The notes under the pieces: model-generated | What the model was told of the DNA's origin: nothing | Databases searched by the model: none | The model's input: only the letters and a program-made list of their open reading frames with translations | Source: Skeletonema tropicum | Taxonomy: Eukaryota > Bacillariophyta > Thalassiosirophyceae > Thalassiosirales > Thalassiosiraceae | Direction of reading: 5' to 3' | DNA length: 64,000 nucleotides | NCBI GenBank assembly: GCA_037178625.1 | Contig: CM074131.1 | Coordinates: 62,001 to 126,000 of the forward strand | Program-made: the position numbers and the translations under genes | Shown here: piece after piece, positions 1-10,248 of the stretch | How positions within the stretch are numbered: position 1 is the stretch's first letter | Layout: each line of letters starts with the position of its first letter

Positions 1-1033
1 GATTGTTATATTATGATATATTAAAATGTAGCCAATGGAGTGATGGTAGAATGATGATGGATGGTGCATATGCATGTGATATTATAATGGACGGTACATG
101 TACATGTGATATTTGCCGAGCGGAGTCGAGGCCGGTTGATGATTACACTGCATTAGCATTAGAGGAAGTGTGTTTTGCGAGTGTAGTGCGACCCCTCCCT
201 GAGCACCGTTTATACTATTGGATAATAAACACGCCCGTGCCAGTGCCAACTGTCTGGATCACACTGATTGATGCTTCGTTCTTCAGCGCAGCGTACGTTG
301 GATCTCACGTGTACCGATTGTCATGTTACGTTTTACGTTGCATTAAGGATTAAGGCGGTCGCTTTTTCGCGAGGGCTTGCCCGAGCTCTGTTTAGATTTT
401 GATATTTAGATAGTAATGATGGTACCAATCGATAGAGTTTCAAGAGAGCTTTCGAATGGTTGTCATATTGTCGAATTTGATATTTATATTTTGACCTCTG
501 TTTTGAAAAACTGGCTGTAACGCCGGTTTGCAAGCCGCCGATCACTTTCTAGCCCTGTTTTTGACCGATTCGATTGAACAAAAGTCCTCCTATGTCGTTG
601 AATATACGTCGAATCGATAGATCTGCTCAAGAGCTTTCCAAAACGCCACTCATCGCCGTCATTGGCCGCATAGGAGACAAGATACGGCCGTTACAACATT
701 TTGATGTCATTGTTGAGCTGCTTGAGCGTGAGGCGAGAGGCTTGATTTGATGCTTGATTGAGCTGATCAAAAAAGTAGAGCGAGTGAACAGTACCTGGTA
801 CCGCTTTGCAACGCTTCAGAAAGAGCCCATGGCCCATGAAATCATCTGCTGCCTTGCTCTGCGTGTAGAATGCTGCATGCCCTTTGCTCTGGTGCCGCAT
901 CGTGTCACTTCAGACTGTACCTGGCCTTTAGGGCTGTTCTATCGAAGACCTCGTTGAAGAAAAACAAAGCGCTGCCGACTGTATTGTAGCTGACACAAAA
1001 AATAAACAATGCTGATGAACTTGCTCTGATGTA
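1..1033. other. Upstream region of truncated copy; no gene seen
   Basis: This is the left copy of the 5' flank of the secreted-protein gene and matches 3076-4108. Short open frames occur on both strands but none has a recognisable domain. It presumably contains the promoter: an AT-rich stretch with a run of A and 'aataaacaatg' lies just before the ATG at 1034. I see no tRNA or structured RNA. Confidence 0.6.
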
Positions 1034-2041
1034 ATGACGTTGTTACGAGTACTATCAATGCTCCTCGATACGATACATACGATGATGAGCCGTCAATATT
1101 ACCACTCCACCCTCAACCTCTCATCTACTATCGTCTGCCTCGCTACAACAATTATTATTATTTCATCCTCGGCATCGGCAGATCCCAACACTGACACCCA
1201 ATTCTGCGGGCGAACATGGGGCGACGCAATCGCCGACTGCTCCCCCTCGACGCATTGTCCCAACGGAAGTGATGATTGCGCGGCTGGTGAAACTTGCCAT
1301 CCAAATTTGCCGGGGTGTAACTTTCCGAACATGTCGTCAAGTAATAATAATAGTAACAGTAGCAATAATAGTAGCAATAATAATAATAGTAACAGTAACA
1401 ACGATTCAGATTCAGCCCCATCACTCGACCCACCCATTCGCAACGAGTACGATGAGCGGAATATGAAATTCTGCGGCCCCAGCTGGAATGAGGCGAATGA
1501 TTTCTGCGCGCTGGATACGTGGTGTCCCATGGGCAATGAGTGTGACGAATCTACAGGCCACAAGTGCTGGGGCGGAGTGGCGAATTGCAATGCGTTCAAG
1601 CTGTTGGAATATGAGACTATGCCTGGAGTGAACAATAATGGGATCATCAATGTTGAGGATCACAACAATGATCACAACAACAATGATCAGAATGTCAACA
1701 ATCAGAATCAGAATGATGGAGTAAATTACAACGACTATGAAGGTGGAGATATGGGAATGGGAGTGCAGGTATCGGACAAATGCAGTTCCGAAGTATATCA
1801 ATGCAAATCGGGTCAATTTGTGGCACGTGCGCCCGAGTTGAATTGTGGATTTTATCCATGTCCTGTAATTACAGACGACGACGATGATGATGATGATGAG
1901 ACAACATTTGATGCACCAACAACACCAACGAATACGAATACGAATGCTCCGGTTGTTGCGGTAGTAGTGCCTCCTCTGCCGACGTATCCTCCGACGTATT
2001 CTCCGACGATTGGGGTTCCACATGACAATCAACTGGAATGA
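1034..2041 (+). pseudogene. Truncated duplicate of chitin-binding-type secreted protein
   Basis: 335 codons. The first ~327 residues equal those of the full-length gene at 4109-7243, then eight unrelated residues lead to a stop. It keeps the hydrophobic signal segment (about residues 30-49) and the first two Cys modules, each with an FCG...W..A...C....CP pattern, followed by a third Cys cluster and a Thr/Pro/Asn-rich linker. It lacks the later Cys modules and all CBM14-like domains. The promoter region is duplicated with it, so it could still be transcribed and give a short secreted protein. I call it a 3'-truncated duplicate rather than a separate gene. Confidence 0.8.
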
Positions 2042-3075
2042 TGTAAATACAATGTATATATCATGTGAAGAGAGAGAGAACGAAAGAGAGAGAGGTATGA
2101 TAATAGAAGACGTCCCGTTTGGTAAATACTTGGCCATGCATTAGTAGATAATATTATACTACATATTTTACCTCTTCCTCTCCAAATAATAAGCCTTTTA
2201 GCTTTTTCATTGTAACGTCTGCTGTAGTGGTCGTATCAAGACAATGAGTAGCGATTTGGAAAGCTCTCGATGCGCTCTATCGATTGGTTCTAGTTTCAAG
2301 GCCAAATATCGATCGTTTGTCAATGTACTCAACTAAAGCGACCCCTATACTTCGAATATCAAGCTCCAAATGAAAATCGACATTCCAGATTCGGATTTTG
2401 ACCCAATAATTCGACAATGACACAACCATTCGAATCGTCGTTTCAAGCGCTATCGATTAGTGCAATAAACACAGCTCGTCCTCGCTGCCGCTCGCACTCG
2501 CTCAATACAGTGAAGGACTGATGATCAGCTTGTCAATGACAGTTGGTACGTTGTGAGATCTCAAAAAGCTCCTGCATTGATCAGCAAGATCCATGACAAT
2601 GACAGTTGGCACGTGTACCGTCCATCTAAACACTGCTCAGCCTGCGGCATCGCGAAGACACTCCATAAAGGATAGTATTATCATCAACTGGCCTCGGCTG
2701 CGCTCGGCATAATTGGTTGTTGTGTGTATTAGTGTATTCATCATTGGTATAATCCAACAGCAGCAGCAGTAGCAACAACCAATGACCGTTTGCTGCTACT
2801 GCTAGCTGCTACTGCTGTTGGATTGGTTTGATAAATGTTGATTGTTATCTTCTGCTGCTGTTGGATTGTCGTTTGACTGTTGTTGTTGTTGTTTGCTGCT
2901 GCTGCTGTTGTGTGTATTCATCATTCGTATCTCCAGCAGCAGCCGTCATCATTGGCTTTGAACAACAACGGCAGCAGCAACAGCAACAATCAATGATGAC
3001 GGCTGCTGCTGGAGATACGAATGATGAATCTTCAATGATGACGGCTATTGCTGCTGCTGTTGGAATGGATTGGTT
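2042..3075. repeat. Junction region with CAG/CTG repeats and hairpins
   Basis: This non-coding spacer between the two gene copies contains a purine-rich GA tract (2068-2092) and then dense CAG/CTG and CAA/TTG triplet runs (about 2755-3065). Two inverted repeats are visible. One is imperfect at 2756-2828. The other is perfect, with 37-nt arms at 2918-2954 and 2991-3027 around a 36-nt loop. The right copy of the duplication begins at 3076, directly after this region. Open frames here are only triplet-repeat translations (poly-Gln, Leu, Ala). Confidence 0.8.
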
Positions 3076-4108
3076 GATTGTTATATTATGATATATTAAA
3101 ATGTAGCCAATGGAGTGATGGTAGAATGATGATGGATGGTGCATATGCATGTGATATTATAATGGACGGTACATGTACATGTGATATTTGCCGAGCGGAG
3201 TCGAGGCCGGTTGATGATTACACTGCATTAGCATTAGAGGAAGTGTGTTTTGCGAGTGTAGTGCGACCCCTCCCTGAGCACCGTTTATACTATTGGATAA
3301 TAAACACGCCCGTGCCAGTGCCAACTGTCTGGATCACACTGATTGATGCTTCGTTCTTCAGCGCAGCGTACGTTGGATCTCACGTGTACCGATTGTCATG
3401 TTACGTTTTACGTTGCATTAAGGATTAAGGCGGTCGCTTTTTCGCGAGGGCTTGCCCGAGCTCTGTTTAGATTTTGATATTTAGATAGTAATGATGGTAC
3501 CAATCGATAGAGTTTCAAGAGAGCTTTCGAATGGTTGTCATATTGTCGAATTTGATATTTATATTTTGACCTCTGTTTTGAAAAACTGGCTGTAACGCCG
3601 GTTTGCAAGCCGCCGATCACTTTCTAGCCCTGTTTTTGACCGATTCGATTGAACAAAAGTCCTCCTATGTCGTTGAATATACGTCGAATCGATAGATCTG
3701 CTCAAGAGCTTTCCAAAACGCCACTCATCGCCGTCATTGGCCGCATAGGAGACAAGATACGGCCGTTACAACATTTTGATGTCATTGTTGAGCTGCTTGA
3801 GCGTGAGGCGAGAGGCTTGATTTGATGCTTGATTGAGCTGATCAAAAAAGTAGAGCGAGTGAACAGTACCTGGTACCGCTTTGCAACGCTTCAGAAAGAG
3901 CCCATGGCCCATGAAATCATCTGCTGCCTTGCTCTGCGTGTAGAATGCTGCATGCCCTTTGCTCTGGTGCCGCATCGTGTCACTTCAGACTGTACCTGGC
4001 CTTTAGGGCTGTTCTATCGAAGACCTCGTTGAAGAAAAACAAAGCGCTGCCGACTGTATTGTAGCTGACACAAAAAATAAACAATGCTGATGAACTTGCT
4101 CTGATGTA
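3076..4108. promoter_or_regulatory. Upstream region of full-length secreted protein gene
   Basis: Second copy of the 5' flank (identical to 1-1033). It is the presumptive promoter region of the gene starting at 4109. No canonical TATA box is certain. The last 30 bases before the ATG are AT-rich with 'aaaaaataaacaatg'. No coding region with recognisable content is present. Confidence 0.4.
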
Positions 4109-7100
4109 ATGACGTTGTTACGAGTACTATCAATGCTCCTCGATACGATACATACGATGATGAGCCGTCAATATTACCACTCCACCCTCAACCTCTCATC
4201 TACTATCGTCTGCCTCGCTACAACAATTATTATTATTTCATCCTCGGCATCGGCAGATCCCAACACTGACACCCAATTCTGCGGGCGAACATGGGGCGAC
4301 GCAATCGCCGACTGCTCCCCCTCGACGCATTGTCCCAACGGAAGTGATGATTGCGCGGCTGGTGAAACTTGCCATCCAAATTTGCCGGGGTGTAACTTTC
4401 CGAACATGTCGTCAAGTAATAATAATAGTAACAGTAGCAATAATAGTAGCAATAATAATAATAGTAACAGTAACAACGATTCAGATTCAGCCCCATCACT
4501 CGACCCACCCATTCGCAACGAGTACGATGAGCGGAATATGAAATTCTGCGGCCCCAGCTGGAATGAGGCGAATGATTTCTGCGCGCTGGATACGTGGTGT
4601 CCCATGGGCAATGAGTGTGACGAATCTACAGGCCACAAGTGCTGGGGCGGAGTGGCGAATTGCAATGCGTTCAAGCTGTTGGAATATGAGACTATGCCTG
4701 GAGTGAACAATAATGGGATCATCAATGTTGAGGATCACAACAATGATCACAACAACAATGATCAGAATGTCAACAATCAGAATCAGAATGATGGAGTAAA
4801 TTACAACGACTATGAAGGTGGAGATATGGGAATGGGAGTGCAGGTATCGGACAAATGCAGTTCCGAAGTATATCAATGCAAATCGGGTCAATTTGTGGCA
4901 CGTGCGCCCGAGTTGAATTGTGGATTTTATCCATGTCCTGTAATTACAGACGATGATGATGATGATGATGATGAGACAACATTTGATGCACCAACAACAC
5001 CAACGAATACGAATACGAATGCTCCGGTTGTTGCGGTAGTAGTGCCTCCTCTGCCGACGTATCCTCCGACGTATTCTCCGACGATTGGGGTTGTGCCGGC
5101 TACTGCTGCTACTACTACTACTATTGCTGCTACAATTATTGCTGCTACGACTGTCCCTCCAGAGACTACCAATCTAGATGATTCTAACATGGTAGCTCCG
5201 ACTTTGAGTCCCATTGATTGGGTAGATAATGATTCATCTGAATATGATACTACCATCAACAACAACAACAATGAAAGCAATAGCGGTAGTGATTTAGCAA
5301 CAACAAATCTATGGTGTGGAGAAAATAGATTCGATGCAAATCGAAATTGTGGTAGAAAGGGCTATGAGTGTCTTGATGGATATTGCTTGCAAGATTTCAA
5401 GTGTTACATGGTTAGCAACCAATGTGAGTATGGATCAACAACAGGTGATGCATCTGATACATACTTTTGCGGAGTATCACACGCTGATGCAGTATCATCC
5501 TGTCACATACGTTGTCGATCGGGGTCACCGGCAGAATGTCCAGCGGGGGAAAGTTGTTTTCAAAATGTATATCAGTGCAGTGCAGAAATACCTCGGCCGG
5601 ATGATGATCCTACGCCGCCTCCACAAACTTCTTCTTCTTTGTCTTCTTCTCTGCCAACTTTGTCACCGGTGATAATAATGACAACGCAGACTCCGTCAAG
5701 TCATCCTACCAATGACAATGCTGTCGTTACTACAGCTTCTCCCACGGTCAGTGCTGATAATAGTGAGCCAGTACAACATCCACCCAACCTACCTGAATTA
5801 TATTGCGCAAGGTCCATGGAGGAATTGGAAGCATCATGTGCCACGGCACAAGTTTGTGGTGGTAGTGAACCATGCCCATTCGATCATTTCTGTTACCCAT
5901 ATGAATGTAAAAATGGAGGCAGTGATTCTGCTAACAACTTTGGAATAACAACTGCAAAACCTACCATGCCACCTGCAACTACTGCTGAGGATAATAATAT
6001 GCCACTACCACCATCCGAGTCGGGGGGCGTGTTGGGATGGTTTTGTGGATCATCGTATGAAGAATTGGAAATAACATGCAGCACCACTTCACAGAGGTGT
6101 ATTAATGGACGACAGGACTGTCCAATTGGTCAATGGTGTTATGAATATTATTGTAACACTGCGACTTTGGAAGATCCAGTGGTAGATAATACTGATGGAA
6201 CAGAGCCGAATAATCCAAAAGTGAACGACAGTGCAGAAGAGTCATTTTTTCAAAATAGTGGCACGTCATATTGTGCATCAAGTATTGCACAACTAAATGA
6301 AAGATGTGGCTTGGCAATGCAGTGTGCTTCTAATAGCGACTGCAATGTTCCAGGTGAAGTCTGCGTGAAGTACAACTGTCGTCAAGATCTGATGTTATGC
6401 CCTTTAAACTATGTTGGTTGGCACTCCTCCAAAGACTGCAAGCATTACTACTATTGTGATCAGGGAGTCTCTAGCTCCTCTGATTCGTGCAGTGATGGAA
6501 TGAAATTTGATAAGATGAGAGACAAATGTACCTCAGATTATGTCGATGAGCTTTGCTACGGTCTGGCATCATATGATGGGCATAACAACGGATCAATCAC
6601 TCAACCTGGCATAGTCAAAGAATTATGCCCACCTGGATTTACGGGGTGGCATTCGAACGAAGGCTCCTGCAATGAATACCAAAAGTGCACGGGGGGCAAT
6701 CCTGGACCGACACGTGTTTGTGGCTTTGGGTTAAAGTTTGACACGGCACGTGGTCAATGTATCGATGAAGCTTTGGTGAACATTGATTTGTGCGAAGGGC
6801 CTCTCCCTCAAGGTAGTCTTTGCCCATCGTGGAAGTTTATGGGGTGGGGAGTGATGGATGATTGTGCTGGCTATTTTTATTGTAAGAATGGCAATACTGA
6901 TTTTGTCGATAGATGTGCCGGTGGGTTGCTGTTTGACACGCAGGAGGGTATTTGCAAACCTGCCGATACTGTGAATTGCGGTGGTCCAAATAATCTGTCC
7001 AATAACAGCGTCGACGACACTGCTAGCAGCAACAGCAATGCACCACCTACTCCGGCCCCAAGCGTAGACTTGGAGAGCAGTTATGAATGGAGCAACACAA

Positions 7101-7243
7101 TACCACCCACCGTCTCACAGAGCGATTCCAAAATACCTCCGTGGATGCTTTTCAAGATGGAGCACAATGGAGCAATGAGAACAACCGGCCTGCAAGTATG
7201 CCTCTTTACATTTGGATCAATAATATCTTGGATGCTACTTTAA
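4109..7243 (+). CDS. Secreted/cell-surface protein with Cys modules and three CBM14-like chitin-binding domains
   Basis: 1044 aa, no intron visible. An N-terminal hydrophobic stretch (about residues 31-49, ending Ala-Ser-Ala) looks like a signal peptide; Met17 or Met18 are alternative starts. Then come about seven modules of the type [F/W/Y]CG/CA......C....C......C....C, separated by Asn-, Asp- or Thr/Pro-rich linkers. Three C-terminal domains follow (about residues 770-960), each with LCP....GW...C..Y..C.....C..G..FD...C......C, which is the layout of CBM14/peritrophin-A chitin-binding domains. The C-terminus ends in a hydrophobic segment that could be a membrane or GPI anchor. The module pattern resembles the copper- and division-associated p150 cell-surface proteins of Thalassiosira; that link is from memory. 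A role in binding chitin at the cell surface or girdle bands is inference. Confidence 0.85.
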   Translation: MTLLRVLSMLLDTIHTMMSRQYYHSTLNLSSTIVCLATTIIIISSSASADPNTDTQFCGRTWGDAIADCSPSTHCPNGSDDCAAGETCHPNLPGCNFPNMSSSNNNSNSSNNSSNNNNSNSNNDSDSAPSLDPPIRNEYDERNMKFCGPSWNEANDFCALDTWCPMGNECDESTGHKCWGGVANCNAFKLLEYETMPGVNNNGIINVEDHNNDHNNNDQNVNNQNQNDGVNYNDYEGGDMGMGVQVSDKCSSEVYQCKSGQFVARAPELNCGFYPCPVITDDDDDDDDETTFDAPTTPTNTNTNAPVVAVVVPPLPTYPPTYSPTIGVVPATAATTTTIAATIIAATTVPPETTNLDDSNMVAPTLSPIDWVDNDSSEYDTTINNNNNESNSGSDLATTNLWCGENRFDANRNCGRKGYECLDGYCLQDFKCYMVSNQCEYGSTTGDASDTYFCGVSHADAVSSCHIRCRSGSPAECPAGESCFQNVYQCSAEIPRPDDDPTPPPQTSSSLSSSLPTLSPVIIMTTQTPSSHPTNDNAVVTTASPTVSADNSEPVQHPPNLPELYCARSMEELEASCATAQVCGGSEPCPFDHFCYPYECKNGGSDSANNFGITTAKPTMPPATTAEDNNMPLPPSESGGVLGWFCGSSYEELEITCSTTSQRCINGRQDCPIGQWCYEYYCNTATLEDPVVDNTDGTEPNNPKVNDSAEESFFQNSGTSYCASSIAQLNERCGLAMQCASNSDCNVPGEVCVKYNCRQDLMLCPLNYVGWHSSKDCKHYYYCDQGVSSSSDSCSDGMKFDKMRDKCTSDYVDELCYGLASYDGHNNGSITQPGIVKELCPPGFTGWHSNEGSCNEYQKCTGGNPGPTRVCGFGLKFDTARGQCIDEALVNIDLCEGPLPQGSLCPSWKFMGWGVMDDCAGYFYCKNGNTDFVDRCAGGLLFDTQEGICKPADTVNCGGPNNLSNNSVDDTASSNSNAPPTPAPSVDLESSYEWSNTIPPTVSQSDSKIPPWMLFKMEHNGAMRTTGLQVCLFTFGSIISWMLL

Positions 7244-7364
7244 AATTCTTGATTATAATCATCGTCACGAAACATATCAATTCCTACATGATTACATATA
7301 TTATTCAAGCTGGACTTTTGTCCGATAAAATGCAGATGCGCGTTGTCTGGACTTTCAGCTGAGC

Positions 7365-7994
7365 TCAAGAGAGGAACTCTTCAGTGTAGTCAAACTCTTC
7401 AGTGTAGTCATCTCTCTCATCATAATCATGATAAGAGAGAATACAATCACCGCCAAAACAGCCATCTTCATAATGTATAACTCCGCACCCAGCTCCGCAC
7501 TCGATCATTTTCCCTAGAAAGGTAGTATCCATTGCCTTCCTCTGTTCCTCCTTACTAATCACTTCTCTATCATCAATATTCTCATTGTCTGCCACTACGG
7601 TGGGGGCATCGCATAGGAGCAAGCCGCAAAATTGAACATCTTCTATAATTTCATGTAATGCTTCGAGACTACTGCATCGCTGCTGTTTCCTTGCTTGTTT
7701 GTACTCTCTATATGCATTTCTTACTGCTAATAACTCGTCGTCACCGTCAGTGAACGCGGCTGTGTCAGTGATGGAAGACGCCGCAGTAGTAGCAGTAGCA
7801 TCTGCGCTTGGAGAGACTGTTACTGGGGTCTTGTTAACTTCTTCTTCGTCGCTGAAGCGCACCACAGCTCTGTGCCGTTGCTTTGGCGGCATAAGGGCAG
7901 GCGACACTGCTATACAGCGCTCAGGCTCGGACGATTTGTCACCTGGAGCTTGTGCGTTATGCTCTGTTGGATTGTCGCTGCTGTTGGGCGACAT
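7365..7994 (-). CDS. Acidic Cys-containing hypothetical protein, array copy 1
   Basis: 209 aa from the ATG at 7994; family not recognised. The N-terminus is Ser/Asn/Pro-rich and low complexity. A helical charged stretch follows (about residues 90-115, with REYKQARKQQR). Then come two short Cys groups, FCGLLLCDAP and ECGAGCGV...GCFGGDC. The tail is Asp/Glu/Tyr-rich, ending DYTEEFDYTEEF. No signal peptide or membrane segment is seen. This is the left-most member of four related genes. It differs from the others mainly in its 3' half (for example YDERDDYTEEF against FDEKDDYSGEF) while sharing its 5' half with copies 2 and 3. It is intact and may be a metal-binding or regulatory small protein, but I will not assign a function. 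Confidence 0.65.
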   Translation of the reverse strand: MSPNSSDNPTEHNAQAPGDKSSEPERCIAVSPALMPPKQRHRAVVRFSDEEEVNKTPVTVSPSADATATTAASSITDTAAFTDGDDELLAVRNAYREYKQARKQQRCSSLEALHEIIEDVQFCGLLLCDAPTVVADNENIDDREVISKEEQRKAMDTTFLGKMIECGAGCGVIHYEDGCFGGDCILSYHDYDERDDYTEEFDYTEEFLS

Positions 7995-8538
7995 GGTGGT
8001 GAAATGGTAATTAGGTACTAAAATGCCGTTGTAATTGTCCTAAGCTCCACTTCCTTACTTAGTACGAGCCGAACTACAATTAAAATTTAAAAGCCGTTGT
8101 ATCTGTACTTGATGGTGTGTTTAGCGAACCACCTTGTTTGGCACGGATTTTTCAAATAATTTCAGATTTACTTGCACTTGCGAAATCGAAGTGACACATG
8201 TCATTGAGATGATCGAGAAGCAAGTCCCATGCGGAATCGGTGGCCGATACAGGCCAATAAGCAGGAGCAGAATTTTAGTCGTACTTGAAGTAAATAAGCC
8301 TTTTCAAAACTCATTGACTTTCCTTCGATGCCAAGCGAAGCCAAATGCCAACGGTACTACCTCTCTCGAGGCTCGCGAGATGAAGATAGCTAAGAAAATC
8401 GCACCAAAATAAAATCGCACCAAAAATGATTTTGCTGGAGGGGCTGACATTAGAAGAATCGGCTCCTGGTTCATACCTGTGGCATTTTTAATAATCTTTT
8501 GTACCAATTCCCACCGTATAAATGTTTGGACGACCATC

Positions 8539-8582
8539 TCTTTTATTAAAAATCGCCAAAATCAGCGATTTTTAATAAAAGA
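8539..8582. repeat. Perfect 18-bp hairpin with 8-nt loop (also 12618-12661, 16718-16761)
   Basis: TCTTTTATTAAAAATCGC at 8539-8556 is followed after eight bases by its exact reverse complement at 8565-8582. The same hairpin occurs once in each complete unit. It lies inside the degraded transposase region and is AT-rich. It could be a residue of a transposon end, a small insertion or a structured RNA element; I cannot tell which. Confidence 0.85.
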
Positions 8583-10185
8583 TTTAGATCTAAGCTCGTA
8601 CTCTTTATATCCAATTAGTGCTAAATGTATCCCAAATAGTTACGTAAATGTTCACTATCTACTCGATTGCAAAAGTCAGAATCACCTCAAGCGCAGCACA
8701 CCACACACCACTCCACGAGCTACCGCAACACCACACAATGGCGCAAAAAATAGTAGTACTCTAGAGAGTGCACACAAAGTTGCCGAGGACTGCACGTGCC
8801 AAGGATTAAGCCAGAGGAAGCGTCGGAAGCAAACCGACTCTGAGAAGAAGCAGCGGAAAGAAACATTTGACGCTACAAAGAAGACTCTGCAAGAAGAGAA
8901 GGAGGATGCCGAGCGTTCTCGTCCGGCAAATACCTTCTTCCTGCCCCGCAGTACAATTCGACAGCGTAGTAATGATAACGATGGAAACATCAGTACCGGT
9001 ATCGGTGATAGTATTCGTGTCGACGGGGTGGTAAATGATGGCGAAAACCACGATGGTGGAGAAGAAAATGATGATGATGCACAACCCGACAATGTCGAGC
9101 AAAATGAACATGAAGATGAGGCAGTCACAATTGAGATTGACAGTGGTTCAACGAAAACAAGAAGAAAGGATCCAAATCCAATGGAGTTACGCGGGAAGTC
9201 TTGAAAGCTGTCCAAGACCGTATCAAATATGAGGAGAGTCCGAAGTGCAAAGGACTAGATGAAAAGTGGCTGCTAAAGTTTTTGGAAGTGAATGACTAGA
9301 GCATACCATCTACCATCCAAAAAATTCCGATGATACAGCGCAAGTTTTTGAACCAGTAGTATAACACACGGCTAAACGTGTGGCTACTTGTTCTTCGCTG
9401 GGGACATATGTCATGCTGTCCTAACTGCAAGCACAACAATGTTGTCGGAGTCCATTGCTATTAATGATAAGAAAAGCTGCACTTCATTGGAACCGGCACT
9501 TTGTTGATGGCATTAATATCTGGCCAAAACTTTCAGTCCATTTTCGTACATATATTCGTAAATAGGAGTGAGGTCAATGATCGAAAGACTTATTCAAGAG
9601 TTGTAAAAGCGGCAGAGACAAATTGGCAGAACTCAAGTCGATCAAGCCAGCTGTTCTACTAGTGCTCCTCAAAATCATTCCAATTCAATCCCTCTCCCTC
9701 GTCCGATGCCACAGCCGGATCCGGCAGCGCTGCATATTCAGCAGTATACGGCAAGGATGCTACTGGTGCACCCCGCTCGAGACGCTCCTGCTTGACTTGT
9801 GTAAGAAATCAGGGTCCACCCTCACTACAGGTTACGGGCCGTGGCAAATGTCAGTAATCTCATCATCGTAGTAAACGTAGTCATAACTTAATTGTCATAT
9901 TCGTGCTTCCGTTCTATGAGTAGCACACATCCATCAGCATCGTGTCAACGAAATCTTGTCTACTCCTATCATCTTCCTCTCTTTTTTTCTCTTTTTTCTC
10001 TCTCTCTTTCTCCTCCGTCGTTTATTATCCATTCCACAGGTATCACCCAAAAGCCGAAGAATCTCAGACCCCATGTTGACGAGGTCACGAGGGGTCCGGA
10101 GCGAGCCCCAAGGATAAAAAATTACAAGAACAGAAAATTTTTAAAAGAGCCCATAAAGAGCCAAATTGTCTCATACGACAGAAAA

Positions 10186-10248
10186 TGCTTCTCATTTACC
10201 AGAAAATTATTCTCATTTACCAGAAAATGCTTCTCATTTACCAGAAAA
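10186..10248. repeat. 21-bp minisatellite, 3 copies (4 at 14265-14348, 3 at 18365-18427)
   Basis: The unit TTCTCATTTACCAGAAAA plus three variable bases repeats head-to-tail. The first and last units begin TGC and the middle ones TTA. Unit 1 has three copies, unit 2 has four and unit 3 has three, which fully explains the 4079/4100/4079-bp spacing. Read in frame it encodes a Phe-Ser-Phe-Thr-Arg-Lys heptad, but I see no sign that the frame is a gene. Confidence 0.95.

Larger units (their letters stand above)
1..5089. repeat. Direct duplication, period 3075 bp (1-2014 and 3076-5089)
   Basis: Bases 1-2014 reappear at 3076-5089. The only differences I noticed are two silent C/T changes in a GAC/GAT run (1879 and 1882 versus 4954 and 4957). 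The duplicated block holds about 1 kb of upstream DNA plus the first ~327 codons of a secreted Cys-rich protein. Identity stops abruptly after base 2014, where the left copy runs into unrelated sequence. The window opens inside the left copy, so the true unit may be longer. The near-absence of changes implies a recent event or ongoing conversion. Confidence 0.95.

Noticed and set aside
1099..1650. Minus-strand frames opposite the secreted protein (poly-Leu, poly-Tyr) at 1099-1650 and 4174-4725
   Set aside because: Antisense of AAT/AGT Asn/Ser codon runs; composition is purely a shadow of the plus-strand gene.
7699..8010. Plus-strand 103-codon frame opposite the acidic gene
   Set aside because: Antisense of the acidic gene; it is not preserved in the diverged copies.
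8682..9215. 177-codon Ser/Phe-rich minus-strand frame in each array unit
   Set aside because: Mirror of the Lys/Glu-rich transposase frame; no start context or domain.
10186..10248. CRISPR-like array
   Set aside because: Direct head-to-tail 21-bp repeats without spacers, in a eukaryotic repeat unit.
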